Source: Methanosarcina thermophila TM-1 (GTDB lineage Archaea > Halobacteriota > Methanosarcinia > Methanosarcinales > Methanosarcinaceae). Taken from it: a stretch of DNA of 64,000 nucleotides. The translations under genes were made by a program, and so were the position numbers. Below are positions 9,995 to 18,829 of the stretch, in pieces. Numbering within the stretch: the stretch's first letter is position 1; every line of letters starts with the position of its first letter. The stretch covers positions 2,857,876 to 2,921,875 of the forward strand of contig NZ_CP009501.1 in NCBI RefSeq assembly GCF_000969885.1, read 5' to 3'. A model generated the notes under the pieces. It was not told where the DNA came from and did no database searches. It was given only the letters and a program-made list of their open reading frames with translations.

Positions 9995-10014
9995 ATGCCT
10001 GAAATCTCAGGCAT
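9995..10014 (+). promoter_or_regulatory. Perfect 8-bp hairpin in the ilvN-ilvC gap
   Basis: ATGCCTGA (9995-10002) and TCAGGCAT (10007-10014) form a perfect stem with a four-base AATC loop. It sits in the 280-base gap between ilvN and ilvC. No T tract follows, so it may be a processing or regulatory element in a read-through transcript, or a weak terminator for ilvBN. The remainder of the gap is empty. Confidence 0.45.
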
Positions 10015-10176
10015 TTCCTGAAACTTAAAATGCTACCCCTCTCCGAAGAAAGCAACTTTTTGAGAATGTACTTAAAGAAACTTAGTTCTCATGGCAGCGA
10101 GTTGATACCATAATGGTATACTTCTTGGGAAATATAAGGAGTTCAAAACTGAAGTAATTCATCAGGAGAATCAAGT

Positions 10177-11184
10177 ATGGCAACAATAATCTATGATAAT
10201 GAGACTACTTTTGATGCACTTAAGGACAGGACTATCGCAATAATGGGCTATGGAAGCCAGGGGCACGCTCACGCCCTGAACCTCCACGACTCAGGGCTTA
10301 ATGTCATTGTTGGGCTCAGAAATGGAAGTCAAAGCTGGGCAAAAGCTGAGGCTGACGGCCTAAAAGTGATGACTGTGGCGGAAGCTGCGAAAGCTGCAGA
10401 TGTTATCATGATCCTCCTTCCAGACGAGAAGCAGGCTGCGGTTTACTACTCTGAAATCGAGCCAAATCTGAAAGCTGGGGATGCTCTTGCTTTTGCACAT
10501 GGCTTCAATATCCACTATAACCAGATTGTTCCTCCGAAGGACGTTGATGTTTTCATGGTAGCTCCCAAAGGTCCTGGTCATATCGTAAGAAGAACCTATA
10601 TCGAAGGCATTGGAGTGCCAGGCTTGATTGCTGTCTATCAGGACGCAACTGGAAAAGCCAGGGATATCGCTCTTTCTTACGCCAAAGGTATCGGTGCAAC
10701 GAGAGCAGGTGTTTATGAGACAACCTTCCGTGAGGAAACCGAAACCGACCTTTTCGGAGAACAGGTTGACCTCTGCGGAGGACTCTCAGCTCTTATCAAG
10801 ACCGCTTTTGAGGTGCTTGTGGAGGCGGGATACCAGCCCGAAATGGCTTACTTCGAAACCTGCCACGAAGTCAAGCTTATTGTGGATCTTATCTATGAAG
10901 GTGGGCTTGAGAGGATGTGGCACTCTGTTTCCAATACCGCAGAGTACGGAGGCATGACTGTCGGTCCCAAGATCATTAACGAGCAGTCCCGCAAAGCCAT
11001 GTATGAAGCTCTGGAAAGAATCCAGAATGGGGAATTTGCCAAGGAATTCATACTCGAAGGAATGGTCAACCACCCTGTACTCAAAGCAATGGAACGCAAG
11101 GAAAAGGAACACCAGCTTGAGATAGTTGGAAAGCAAATCCGCGCAAACATCCCCTGGCTCAATAAAAAGATTGATGACGACTGA
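10177..11184 (+). CDS. ilvC: Ketol-acid reductoisomerase
   Basis: The 335-residue class I enzyme isomerises and reduces acetolactate or acetohydroxybutyrate with NADPH and Mg2+. Seen are the Rossmann motif [13 protein letters not shown], the cofactor loop GLRNGSQSW with Arg and Ser typical of NADPH preference, the KGPGH turn, and the helical domain with [10 protein letters not shown] (metal Asp/Glu) and [21 protein letters not shown] precedes the ATG at normal spacing. The stop codon is followed at once by seven T residues, a simple archaeal terminator. Confidence 0.97.
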   Translation: MATIIYDNETTFDALKDRTIAIMGYGSQGHAHALNLHDSGLNVIVGLRNGSQSWAKAEADGLKVMTVAEAAKAADVIMILLPDEKQAAVYYSEIEPNLKAGDALAFAHGFNIHYNQIVPPKDVDVFMVAPKGPGHIVRRTYIEGIGVPGLIAVYQDATGKARDIALSYAKGIGATRAGVYETTFREETETDLFGEQVDLCGGLSALIKTAFEVLVEAGYQPEMAYFETCHEVKLIVDLIYEGGLERMWHSVSNTAEYGGMTVGPKIINEQSRKAMYEALERIQNGEFAKEFILEGMVNHPVLKAMERKEKEHQLEIVGKQIRANIPWLNKKIDDD

Positions 11185-11191
11185 TTTTTTT
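11185..11191 (+). terminator. Oligo-T tract at the ilvC stop
   Basis: Seven T residues directly follow the TGA of ilvC. Archaeal RNA polymerase terminates at such tracts without needing a hairpin. The following 11195-11232 contains two imperfect copies of AGATAGCTTCAGAYAGA in the leader of the nitroreductase gene. Confidence 0.4.
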
Positions 11192-11273
11192 GCAGATAGC
11201 TTCAGATAGAATGAAGATAGCTTCAGACAGAAAATTCATTAATCTGGAAGTAGAAAATGGAATCCGGAGGGAA

Positions 11274-11819
11274 ATGATGGCAATAACAGGAGAATGCAAA
11301 GTCATTGATACTATCCTTAAAAGGCGGAGCGTCCGGGAGTTTACGGACAAACCCGTCAGCAAGGAGGATATTAACACAATCCTTAACGCAGGCCACTGGG
11401 CTCCTTCCGGATTGAATAACCAGCCCTGGCGTTTTATCGTTATTCAAGACCGAGAGACTATCAATAAGCTCTCGGAATGTACGCATTATTCCGGTATAGT
11501 TGCAGGGGCTCCTCTGCTTATTGCCGTTTTTCTGGATACCGAAAATTCGTACAACAGGACGAAAGATGTCCAGGCAATAGGAGCCGCAATCCAGAACATG
11601 CTTCTTGCCTCCTGCGATCTTGGTCTCGGCGGAGTCTGGCTTGGAGAAATTCTGAACCAGAACGAGAAAGTCAACTCAATTCTCGACTGCCCTTCAAAAC
11701 TTGAGCTCATGGCAGTGCTCGCAATAGGGGACCCCGTCCCAAAAGAGAGAACTTCAACCCGCAAGCCTCTTTCCGAAATCGTATTTGATGAGAGGTATGG
11801 GCATAAATGGGAAGAATAA
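11274..11819 (+). CDS. Nitroreductase-family FMN protein
   Basis: About 181 residues with nitroreductase-fold motifs: RRSVREFTDKPV near the N-terminus (phosphate of FMN), NAGHWAPSGLNNQPWRF, IGAAIQNMLLASCDLGLGGVW and a C-terminal AIGDPV turn. These enzymes use FMN and NAD(P)H (or F420-derived electrons) to reduce varied substrates, so the substrate cannot be named. A longer reading from TTG 11190 is possible but adds a repeat-derived tail (two copies of QIASDR-like sequence). CCGGAGG at 11264-11270 clearly supports ATG 11274 or 11277. Confidence 0.88.
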   Translation: MMAITGECKVIDTILKRRSVREFTDKPVSKEDINTILNAGHWAPSGLNNQPWRFIVIQDRETINKLSECTHYSGIVAGAPLLIAVFLDTENSYNRTKDVQAIGAAIQNMLLASCDLGLGGVWLGEILNQNEKVNSILDCPSKLELMAVLAIGDPVPKERTSTRKPLSEIVFDERYGHKWEE

Positions 11820-12087
11820 TTATTCCTGCCGTAAAACTGAATAAAAACGGGAAATGAACTCTATTGCCTTACTCTAAAAAGCTGAAATTTTATTACGCAG
11901 GTTTCGGGAATTTCCGGCTTAATTTATCTCAAGACTCATTTTCATTGTCGGTCTGAGGATAATTATTCCATTATTGGGGATAAATTTATAAGCTATTTGG
12001 CACTATAAACAGCCAGTTGACTGATCACAGTTTTATCAGCCAGTTAACCAATTCAAATTTTTCCCAAATTCGAACATTTCCATATGA

Positions 12088-12159
12088 AGGTCTGTAGTGT
12101 AGAGGATATCACTGGAGCCTCCGGAGCTCCGAACCTGGGTTCGATTCCCAGCAGACCTG
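12088..12159 (+). tRNA. tRNA-Arg (anticodon CCG)
   Basis: A 72-nt cloverleaf folds completely: acceptor AGGTCTG/CAGACCT with discriminator G, D arm GTG/CAC, anticodon stem GGAGC/GCTCC around loop CTCCGGA giving anticodon CCG, and T arm CTGGG/CCCAG with loop TTCGATT. No intron and no encoded CCA. It reads the arginine codon CGG. The first pair is A-T, which is less common than G-C in archaea. A TATA-like AAATTTATAAG lies about 100 bases upstream. Confidence 0.95.
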
Positions 12160-12561
12160 CTTACTTTTACCAGCCTATTTAATGGTCTGGTTTTACTTTT
12201 ACTGTTTTTTGGACAAAATTTATAAAGTCTGAAATGAAATATAAAAACAGGACATCAGTTTTATAAGAAAACAGGATCTCAGTTTTAAAGGTGCTTATTA
12301 GTGACCAGGGGATGGAATCGCCGCTTTCTGCGTGCCGGAAGAAGAATATCTTTAGTTCAGTTAATTCTCATAGCTATAATACTGTATTTTTTGCTGCGGA
12401 TTCTTTTGCCTCTGGTATGGACTTTTATTTTGGTTCTTGCTTTAATTATACTTTTGAAAGTAGTGCTGGAAAATCTCTAATTAATTTTGATGTATTTCAG
12501 CTATTTCTGAATATTCTCAGCGCTGTTTGTCTTTTAAAATATGTCCTTTACATCTTGTTTT

Positions 12562-12600
12562 AAAAACGTCTCAAAGCGGCCTAGAGTGGGAGACGTTTTT
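12562..12600. terminator. 11-bp perfect inverted repeat, terminator-like
   Basis: AAAAACGTCTC (12562-12572) and GAGACGTTTTT (12590-12600) are exact reverse complements with a 17-base loop, ending in a T run on the plus strand and also T-rich on the minus strand. The flanking 12160-12806 region has no supported gene. A 90-codon frame from GTG 12291 ends exactly at the left arm but looks non-coding. The hairpin could mark the end of an unrecognised transcript. Confidence 0.6.
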
Positions 12601-12806
12601 ACTGTTACGTGAATAAAAAATGTAATGAGAAGAATTCCAGGAAAAATTCAAAAATGCAGTAGTTTTCCTGTAAACAAGTGTATAATGAACTGAGAATCCT
12701 GCAAAGGAAGGAATTAAAAGTCTGTAGAAAATTGAAAAAATAATAAAAAATTAATACACCAAGCCATAATTTTTTTGATATTAATTATAAATAACAGGGT
12801 TTGATC

Positions 12807-13316
12807 ATGAAGAAATGTTTTTTTGCTTTGACTATAATGCTAGTGTCCATGCTGGCAATAGGTTGTACTGAAAATATTAACGAGAATAATTCTACTCAGG
12901 CAAGCTTACAGCAATCGAATGATGCGGAAAATCAAGATATGGAATGGATGAAACATATTGAGAAATATGGATCATTGATTCAGTCGGATATGGATAATGT
13001 AGGAATGGCTGCAAATATTTCAGATTATAACCTGCTGAAGTCATACGGGCAGGATCTTGTTAATGACACTCAGAGCGGTCTTGATGAAAACAGCAATTAC
13101 ACTTTATCTCCTAAATATCAAGAAGCTCAAAATGAATGGGTGCAGGCATTAACTGACCTCAATTCAGCAGGTAAATACATAGTTATGAGTGCAGATGAGT
13201 CTCTAGCCTACGGAGTGCCTGTGAGAAACTTGGATTATGAACAAAAAATTCAAAATTATGTAGTCTCAAGTACAGGGCATATGAATAGAGCTAGCGCTTT
13301 ATTAGAAGGAACATAA
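12807..13316 (+). CDS. Small secreted lipoprotein, unknown function
   Basis: About 169 residues. The first 20 form a lipoprotein signal: MKK, a hydrophobic core and the lipobox LAIGC, so Cys20 would be the lipidated first residue of the mature protein. An Asn/Gln/Ser-rich linker follows, then a helical domain (about residues 45-169) with no motif I recognise. It would be anchored outside the cell membrane. TTG 12801 is an alternative start two codons upstream. Decayed lipoprotein-like sequence follows at 13329, hinting at a former tandem pair. Confidence 0.75.
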   Translation: MKKCFFALTIMLVSMLAIGCTENINENNSTQASLQQSNDAENQDMEWMKHIEKYGSLIQSDMDNVGMAANISDYNLLKSYGQDLVNDTQSGLDENSNYTLSPKYQEAQNEWVQALTDLNSAGKYIVMSADESLAYGVPVRNLDYEQKIQNYVVSSTGHMNRASALLEGT

Positions 13317-13328
13317 GAAGACAAAAAA

Positions 13329-13445
13329 ATGAAAAAATTATAATATTCCTCATTTTACTTTTTTGTAATGGTGGGAATCGGAGGGAATGAATCTGAAAGT
13401 AAGGGAACTAATTCTCAGACTCAGTTAGTCCTCTCACCATATTAA
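13329..13445 (+). pseudogene. Decayed lipoprotein-like remnant
   Basis: An ATG at 13329 begins MKK and then meets a stop. A shifted frame continues as IIFLILLFC, a signal-peptide core, and a further shift reads GIGGNESESKGTNSQTQ, like the Ser/Asn-rich linker that follows lipoboxes in Methanosarcina lipoproteins, before TAA at 13443. At least two frameshifts would be needed to restore it. No gene is visible in the next 300 bases to 13744. Confidence 0.35.
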
Positions 13446-13744
13446 GTTGCAAACGTTTCCTTTATTCTCGCTGAGTTGAAGGTATGACCGTCTGCATGAT
13501 AATGAGGCAGATATCACCGCCTTCGCCGTTTATTCTCAGAACAAAGAATAGTCCTACTGAAACCGAGGTTGCAGCTTAAGGCAAGATCACCCCTCATACC
13601 AGATTAATTGTGCCCACTCTGAGGTCTTATTGTTTTGTTTCCTTTCAACTTATGAATGAAAAGCAGGAACAACTGGTTACCAAACTCTCAGGACAGCAAT
13701 TACAAAGGTAACAGCTACAAAGACTCTTATTTTCAATCCGATTT

Positions 13745-14164
13745 TCAGGCAGCTTCATACAACTCATCAAAGTCCTCATAAATATGTTTTAGATCAGTAA
13801 ACAGCAGTTCTGTTACCTGCTCATAGGGATCCCCAGTATTATCCTGATGCTTGGGTTCGTCGGCTATCTCTACCATTTTCTTTGTACACTCCCATATGCG
13901 TTCACATAGGTGAATGTTCAACATATCAGCAGTATGGAATTTAACCGAAACTGTATTTAACATTTCAGCATACCGTTTAAGTTTTGCATCCGAATCTTTT
14001 GTCGAAGTAAAATAGCTTCGAGTTTTCCAATCAACACAGCACCCCAACAAAGCTTCTTTCATGGTTGATTTTACAAACGCTTTTTCTTTAGACTCATTGT
14101 TTACATAATCAACCAACTTATCTAATGTAGAAAGAGTGTACGAAATAAATACTTCAGGAATCAT
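13745..14164 (-). CDS. Hypothetical protein, 139 aa
   Basis: An acidic, soluble, mostly helical protein with no signal peptide or membrane segment. Notable features are a CC pair near residues 42-43 and an acidic tail with many Asp/Glu. I do not recognise a family. The ATG at 14164 has no clear Shine-Dalgarno; an AT-rich leader precedes it, so it could be leaderless. It stands alone on the minus strand between plus-strand orphan genes. The frame is longer than chance expectation for AT-rich DNA and its composition is protein-like. Confidence 0.5.
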   Translation of the reverse strand: MIPEVFISYTLSTLDKLVDYVNNESKEKAFVKSTMKEALLGCCVDWKTRSYFTSTKDSDAKLKRYAEMLNTVSVKFHTADMLNIHLCERIWECTKKMVEIADEPKHQDNTGDPYEQVTELLFTDLKHIYEDFDELYEAA

Positions 14165-14364
14165 TTTTTAAAACACCGTTATTATTATTCATTTAATACA
14201 AATTAAACTTTATATCCCTGCTTTTTTATTTTCTATAATATTTATTGGCTGGATATTCCTGTATGTAAAGTAAATGGATGTATAATTTTTATTTATTTTG
14301 AGGAAAAAAGAAAAATTTAAAAAGCTTCTCGTCTCAACGTCTTCATATAAACGAAGGAGATGTT

Positions 14365-14811
14365 ATTATTATAAAAACTTCAGCAGTTATCATAACTTTA
14401 ATAGTTTGCACTATAGCGATATGTACACTTGGATATGCAGCTGTTGTCGGAGGAGGCGGTGTGATAATAACGGCTCAATATGATGCGTTTGCCCCTCAGC
14501 CTGAAAACGTTACGAAAGATGTACAGGAAAGGGCAGATAGGGTAGAAAATGCAGTGAATTATACACTAGCAGGTATGGTGGAAGCTGAGGATGTTGATCA
14601 AGCCATTCAGAGTGAAATAATACGGTCTGGGATGACCAGTATGTCATATTCAGAAGATGCCTTTGAGATCCATCAAAAATATAGAAACTATTTAAGTGAA
14701 GCAAGGGATGTAGTTTCTGCTGCAGAAGGTAATCTAACAAATCAAACGACCATCAATAAAATCGATAAAGAACTTGCTCAGATGAATGAAGCAAAGAAAA
14801 ATTTATATTAA
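14365..14811 (+). CDS. Membrane-anchored small protein, unknown function; non-canonical start
   Basis: The frame encodes an N-terminal hydrophobic segment (about 25 residues rich in Ile, Val, Ala, with SAVIITLIVCTIAICTLGYA) followed by a roughly 115-residue extracytoplasmic helical domain rich in Glu, Asn and Gln. The first standard start (GTG 14461) would lose the whole membrane anchor. AAGGAGATG at 14354-14362 is a strong Shine-Dalgarno, and the next in-frame codons are ATT 14365, ATT 14368 and ATA 14371. I place the start at 14365. The ATG at 14360 is in another frame and stops after four codons. Confidence 0.5.
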   Translation: MIIKTSAVIITLIVCTIAICTLGYAAVVGGGGVIITAQYDAFAPQPENVTKDVQERADRVENAVNYTLAGMVEAEDVDQAIQSEIIRSGMTSMSYSEDAFEIHQKYRNYLSEARDVVSAAEGNLTNQTTINKIDKELAQMNEAKKNLY

Positions 14812-15038
14812 TTTTCTTTTTTCTTCTTTTTTTCTGTACTTCTCTCTTCCAAGCTTTTCGTACATGTCGCAGGCATGATCACCTGTATGAAGCCTACAGG
14901 TAATCTCATTCCGCAGGGATTGCGTAGAAGGAAGACGAGATTGAAGTCTATATTATTTTTTGAAGCAAATCATAAAGAATTTATGGAAATGTTAACTAAT
15001 AAGCATTCCACCCACGTTAAATCATTGACTTTCGGACA

Positions 15039-15707
15039 GTGTCCTCATTGGATGATGAATACGTATCTCAAAGAGAGATTGAGAAAGATTTAATAGAAAA
15101 ATTCGATAACGGCTCAGAAAGAAGTTTATCGTTATTAAAATTTATATTTACAATAGCAGGTTTTTATATAGTTGCACTTGTCTACGTTTACGACAAACTT
15201 GATATCAATTTGATACTTAGCTCAGCCCTCCATCCTCCAGAATCCACTGTTTCTATAAAGTTATGTTTTATTACGCTCTTCTTAGCTTTTTTCTTCTCAT
15301 TCAAACCTCTCACAGTAGTAAGATATAAATTTGTAGAAACAAAAAATTCAATTAAATACCGAGAAGGACACGAACTTGAGAAAAATAACCGCAGAATAGC
15401 CATAAACATAAGAAAACAAGATGTCTACAATATGCTGTCAACCTATTGCATAACATCATCATTTTTATTCTTCTTAGGGTATTTTTTTGGACAAAATTGG
15501 TTTATAGGAGCACTTGCCTTTGCGGGTGTTACCATAAAAAGTTTCATAATAGTATGGTTTGAGGCATACGATATTGAAATAAACGGACGCGAAGTACAGG
15601 ATATAGATGAAAAGTATCGAGATGATTATAATTCCGGTAAAGGTATAATAACCACAATAGTAGAAAGATTTAAAGAAGTAAGAACAAAGAACAATAAAAA
15701 TCAATGA
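15039..15707 (+). CDS. Integral membrane protein, unknown function
   Basis: The 222-residue frame has four hydrophobic segments, about residues 30-52, 75-92, 138-154 and 157-176, with charged loops between them and a long charged C-terminal tail. No family motif is recognised; the arrangement of two pairs of helices resembles small channel-like or SLATT-like proteins, but this is only a shape argument. The start is GTG 15039 or TTG 15048, neither with a good ribosome site. A 72-codon frame overlapping the start (14875-15093) does not look coding. Confidence 0.6.
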   Translation: MSSLDDEYVSQREIEKDLIEKFDNGSERSLSLLKFIFTIAGFYIVALVYVYDKLDINLILSSALHPPESTVSIKLCFITLFLAFFFSFKPLTVVRYKFVETKNSIKYREGHELEKNNRRIAINIRKQDVYNMLSTYCITSSFLFFLGYFFGQNWFIGALAFAGVTIKSFIIVWFEAYDIEINGREVQDIDEKYRDDYNSGKGIITTIVERFKEVRTKNNKNQ

Positions 15708-16036
15708 GAAGAAACGAAATAACCTTTAATATCCTTCTGGGGTAACAACGAAAGCTACTGTTCCTGTATAGTTACCGTAATATCAATGGTAATATATTGA
15801 CTCTATACCGATAGGTAGTGTACTGATTCTTCTGTAAATTTGCTTTTGAGTTTATCCATAAGTTTCATGGTAAAATCTATGGATATTCTAAAAGTTTCAG
15901 ATTTCTGAAAAATTCTGCCTAAATAACAACAAGTATTTCTATGATTTCTTACGATTTTTATCAATCTAAATTTTCAAACCTCTGACGCCCTATTACTTAT
16001 CTTTTGAATAATACCTCCTGTTGAGAAGTGTACTAC
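15708..16036. other. Intergenic region, no feature seen
   Basis: About 330 AT-rich bases between the four-helix membrane protein and the Nudix gene. TATGGTAAAATCTATGG-type short repeats occur near 15866-15884. No gene, tRNA or strong hairpin is visible. Confidence 0.4.
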
Positions 16037-16438
16037 ATGCTAAAGATAAGGAAAAGAAGACGAAGCACCGCAATTATCGAAACTCCAAGGGGCATACTGG
16101 TAGTTGCTGGTAGGAGAGGACTGTATGTTCTCCCTGGGGGAGGGACGAATAAAGGAGAATCAATAACTCAAGCTGCTGTTAGAGAACTGAAAGAGGAAAC
16201 CGGATTAATTGTGACTGATGTCAGATTTCTTTTCGAGCATGCAGGGCATGTGCAAAGAGGATATTCAGGTGTGTACTTTAAGGACTACCACACCGTATGT
16301 TTGATAAATGCAAGCGGTATTGCGCGACCACTCAATGAAGTAAAATACGTGGATTATTATTCTCCTGATTCGGAAATCAAACTTTCCAGAACAACAAAAG
16401 AAATAATCGATAGATTTTATGAGTTTAAAAGGATGTAG
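16037..16438 (+). CDS. Nudix hydrolase
   Basis: About 133 residues with a complete Nudix box: GGTNKGESITQAAVREL continuing to KEETGLI, which matches G-x5-E-x7-RE-U-x-EE-x-G-U. These Mg2+-dependent enzymes hydrolyse nucleoside diphosphates linked to another group. A basic N-terminus (KIRKRRR) precedes the first strand. The start is ATG 16037; GTG 16028 is three codons upstream. It stands alone, and nothing nearby indicates a substrate. Confidence 0.88.
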   Translation: MLKIRKRRRSTAIIETPRGILVVAGRRGLYVLPGGGTNKGESITQAAVRELKEETGLIVTDVRFLFEHAGHVQRGYSGVYFKDYHTVCLINASGIARPLNEVKYVDYYSPDSEIKLSRTTKEIIDRFYEFKRM

Positions 16439-16556
16439 AACTGAGATGCATATGTAAATAGTTAGGTTTTACTCGACCTGATTCAAAAAAGTAGAATATT
16501 GCAGAACTTAGCAGCTTTCAAACTTAAAATTAAAAAGAAACCAGATTTCTCTGGTC

Positions 16557-17966
16557 TCACTTTTCTTTCAAATATTCGTCAATTGCTTTTGCAGCTTTCT
16601 TACCTGCTCCCATTGCACTGATCACGGTTGCTGAGCCTGTGACCACATCGCCGCCTGCAAAGACTCCGCACTTAGAAGTTGCGCCGGTTTCTTCATCGGC
16701 AACTACAGTACCTCTTTTGTTCTGCTCAAGACCTTCTGTGCCTTTGAAGATAATCGGGTTCGGGGAGGTACCGATTGCAATAACCACGACATCGGCAGGG
16801 ATTGTGAATTCTGAGCCTTCTATTGGGATAGGTTTTCTCCTGCCGGACTGGTCTGGCTCGCCGAGTTCCATTTTTATGCACTCGACGGCTGTAACATTGA
16901 ATTTCTCGTCTCCAAGGATGCGGACAGGATTTGTAAGCAGCCTGAAGATTATGCCTTCTTCTTTAGCGTGCTCGATTTCTTCCCTGCGGGCTGGCATCTC
17001 GTCTTCTCCACGGCGGTAGACTATACTGACCTCATCTGCTCCCAGGCGGAGGGCTGAACGGGCGGCGTCCATTGCCACATTTCCGCCTCCTACCACCACA
17101 ACATGCTTTCCGACCCTGACTCTTGTATCGTATTCAGGGTCATAAGCTTTCATGAGGTTTACACGGGTCAAGAATTCATTTGCGGAGTATACACCGTTGA
17201 GGTTTTCTCCCGGAATTCCCATGAAACTTGGGAGACCTGCGCCCGTGCCTAGGAAGACCGCATCGAACTCGTCACAGAGCTCGTCCAGGGTTTTGATCCT
17301 GCCGATTACATAGTTGGTTTTGAACTCAACACCGAGCTGCTTGATGTAATCTACTTCCTGCTGCACAATTTCTTTTGGCAGCCTGAACTCGGGAATGCCG
17401 TAACTCAGCACACCGCCTGCTTTATGCAGGGATTCAAAAACTGTTACTTTGTGGCCGAGTTTTGCAAGATCTGCTGCGGCAGTAAGACCTGCGGGACCTG
17501 ATCCAACAACAGCTACTTTCTTACCTGTTGGCTCTGGAATTTCGGGAACCTGCACCCCCTGCTGGCGTTCATAATCAGCGCAGAAACGTTCAAGCCTTCC
17601 GATAGCCACAGGCTGTCCTTTCTTTCCGAGTACGCAGAAAGCTTCGCACTGAGTTTCCTGGGGACAGACGCGACCGCAGATTGCAGGAAGGGCATTTGTA
17701 TCTTTAATCTTTTCGATTGCCCCTGAGAAATCTTCTTCACAGATAAGCTTGATAAAACCCGGGATATCCACATTCACAGGGCAGCCTTCAACACACTTTG
17801 GCTCCTTGCAGGAGAGGCAGCGAGAAGCTTCGGCAAGAGCATCTTCTTTTGCGTAGCCGAGAGCCACTTCATTGAAGTTCTTTATGCGCTCTTCGGCAGG
17901 CTGTTCTGGCATTGGGGTCCTTTCTTTCTTTGATTTTCCTTCCTTTTCTCCATGTATTTCTTGCAT
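16557..17966 (-). CDS. GltD/NfnB/SudA-type FAD, Fe-S oxidoreductase large subunit
   Basis: The 469-residue protein has an N-terminal domain with Cys clusters (CLSCKEPKCVEGCP, then CGRVCPQETQCEAFC) for two [4Fe-4S] centres, then two dinucleotide-binding folds: GSGPAGLTAAADLA for FAD and VVVGGGNVAMDAARSAL for NAD(P), ending with FAGGDVVTGSATVISAMGAG. This is the glutamate-synthase small-subunit fold. The glutamate synthase large subunit is absent here. The partner 18 bases upstream is an FNR-like [2Fe-2S] protein, so the pair resembles NfnAB (bifurcating NADH:ferredoxin:NADP+) or sulfide dehydrogenase SudAB. It is cytoplasmic. Confidence 0.9.
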   Translation of the reverse strand: MQEIHGEKEGKSKKERTPMPEQPAEERIKNFNEVALGYAKEDALAEASRCLSCKEPKCVEGCPVNVDIPGFIKLICEEDFSGAIEKIKDTNALPAICGRVCPQETQCEAFCVLGKKGQPVAIGRLERFCADYERQQGVQVPEIPEPTGKKVAVVGSGPAGLTAAADLAKLGHKVTVFESLHKAGGVLSYGIPEFRLPKEIVQQEVDYIKQLGVEFKTNYVIGRIKTLDELCDEFDAVFLGTGAGLPSFMGIPGENLNGVYSANEFLTRVNLMKAYDPEYDTRVRVGKHVVVVGGGNVAMDAARSALRLGADEVSIVYRRGEDEMPARREEIEHAKEEGIIFRLLTNPVRILGDEKFNVTAVECIKMELGEPDQSGRRKPIPIEGSEFTIPADVVVIAIGTSPNPIIFKGTEGLEQNKRGTVVADEETGATSKCGVFAGGDVVTGSATVISAMGAGKKAAKAIDEYLKEK

Positions 17967-17983
17967 TTTTCATCCCCTCCTTC

Positions 17984-18829
17984 TCAGTGCAGTCCGCACC
18001 TGCACTCTTCTTCATACTTTTCTACGGCTTTTATCTCTTCGTTGCGGTACATTGCAAGCCTGTTCATAAGTTCCACGAAATCAACCTTCCGTGCATCAAA
18101 TTCAGGCCCGTCAACGCAGGTAAATTTCGTTTTACCATCAACTGTAACCCTGCAGCCGCCGCACATACCTGTTCCGTCCACCATAATGGAGTTAAGGCTG
18201 ACCAGGATTTCAACATCATAAGGAGAAGCTATTTGGGCTCCTACTTTCATCATTATTGGGGGTCCGATGATCACGACTCTTGCAATCTTCTCTCCACTGT
18301 CCAGAATCCTTTTCATGATATCTGTCACAAACCCGTGATGTCCTTTTGAGCCATCATCAGTAGCAATATATAGTTCCGAGCTGGCGTTCCTCATTTCATC
18401 TTCAAGGATAAGAAGATCTTTGTTACGGGCTCCAATAATGGAAATTACCCTGTTGCCTGCTCTGGTATAAGCTTTTGCCTGAGGATAAATTGGGGCAACC
18501 CCTACACCTCCTCCTACAAGGATGACAGTGCCGAGTTTCCTGATATCGGAAGGGGTACCAAGAGGTCCTACAAAGTCTTCTAGAAATTCGCCTTCGGAAA
18601 GCTTTGCAAGCTGTTTTGTAGTCTTGCCCATCTCCTGGAATATTACAGTTACTTCTCCTTTGTCTTTTTCAAAATCGGCAATCGTGAGAGGAATCCTTTC
18701 CCCCTTCTCATCAATTCTGAGAATTATGAACTGTCCGGCTTTTGCAGCCTTTGCTACGTCAGGGGCATCTACTACCATCCTGTGCACCGACGGAGCAATT
18801 TCTTCTTTTTTAAGTATTCTATATGCCAT
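17984..18829 (-). CDS. NfnA/SudB-type ferredoxin-NADP reductase subunit
   Basis: 281 residues with an FAD-binding beta-barrel (GQFIILRIDEKGERIPLT), an NAD-binding domain (LVGGGVGVAPIYPQA) and a C-terminal [2Fe-2S] site built on GMCGGCR plus a later Cys in FTCVDGPEFD. This is the PyrK/DHOD-like reductase seen as the small subunit of Nfn and sulfide dehydrogenase. It is transcribed first, and its stop lies 17 bases before the large subunit start, so the two form an operon. In a methanogen the pair could link reduced ferredoxin, NAD(P)H and sulfur chemistry. Confidence 0.9.
   Translation of the reverse strand: MAYRILKKEEIAPSVHRMVVDAPDVAKAAKAGQFIILRIDEKGERIPLTIADFEKDKGEVTVIFQEMGKTTKQLAKLSEGEFLEDFVGPLGTPSDIRKLGTVILVGGGVGVAPIYPQAKAYTRAGNRVISIIGARNKDLLILEDEMRNASSELYIATDDGSKGHHGFVTDIMKRILDSGEKIARVVIIGPPIMMKVGAQIASPYDVEILVSLNSIMVDGTGMCGGCRVTVDGKTKFTCVDGPEFDARKVDFVELMNRLAMYRNEEIKAVEKYEEECRCGLH

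Noticed and set aside
12291..12563. 90-codon frame from GTG ending at the 11-bp hairpin
   Set aside because: No ribosome site, odd Phe/Ser-rich composition and no motif; kept only as a note on the hairpin.
14875..15093. 72-codon frame overlapping the four-helix membrane protein
   Set aside because: Overlaps a better-supported gene and has no ribosome site or recognisable content.
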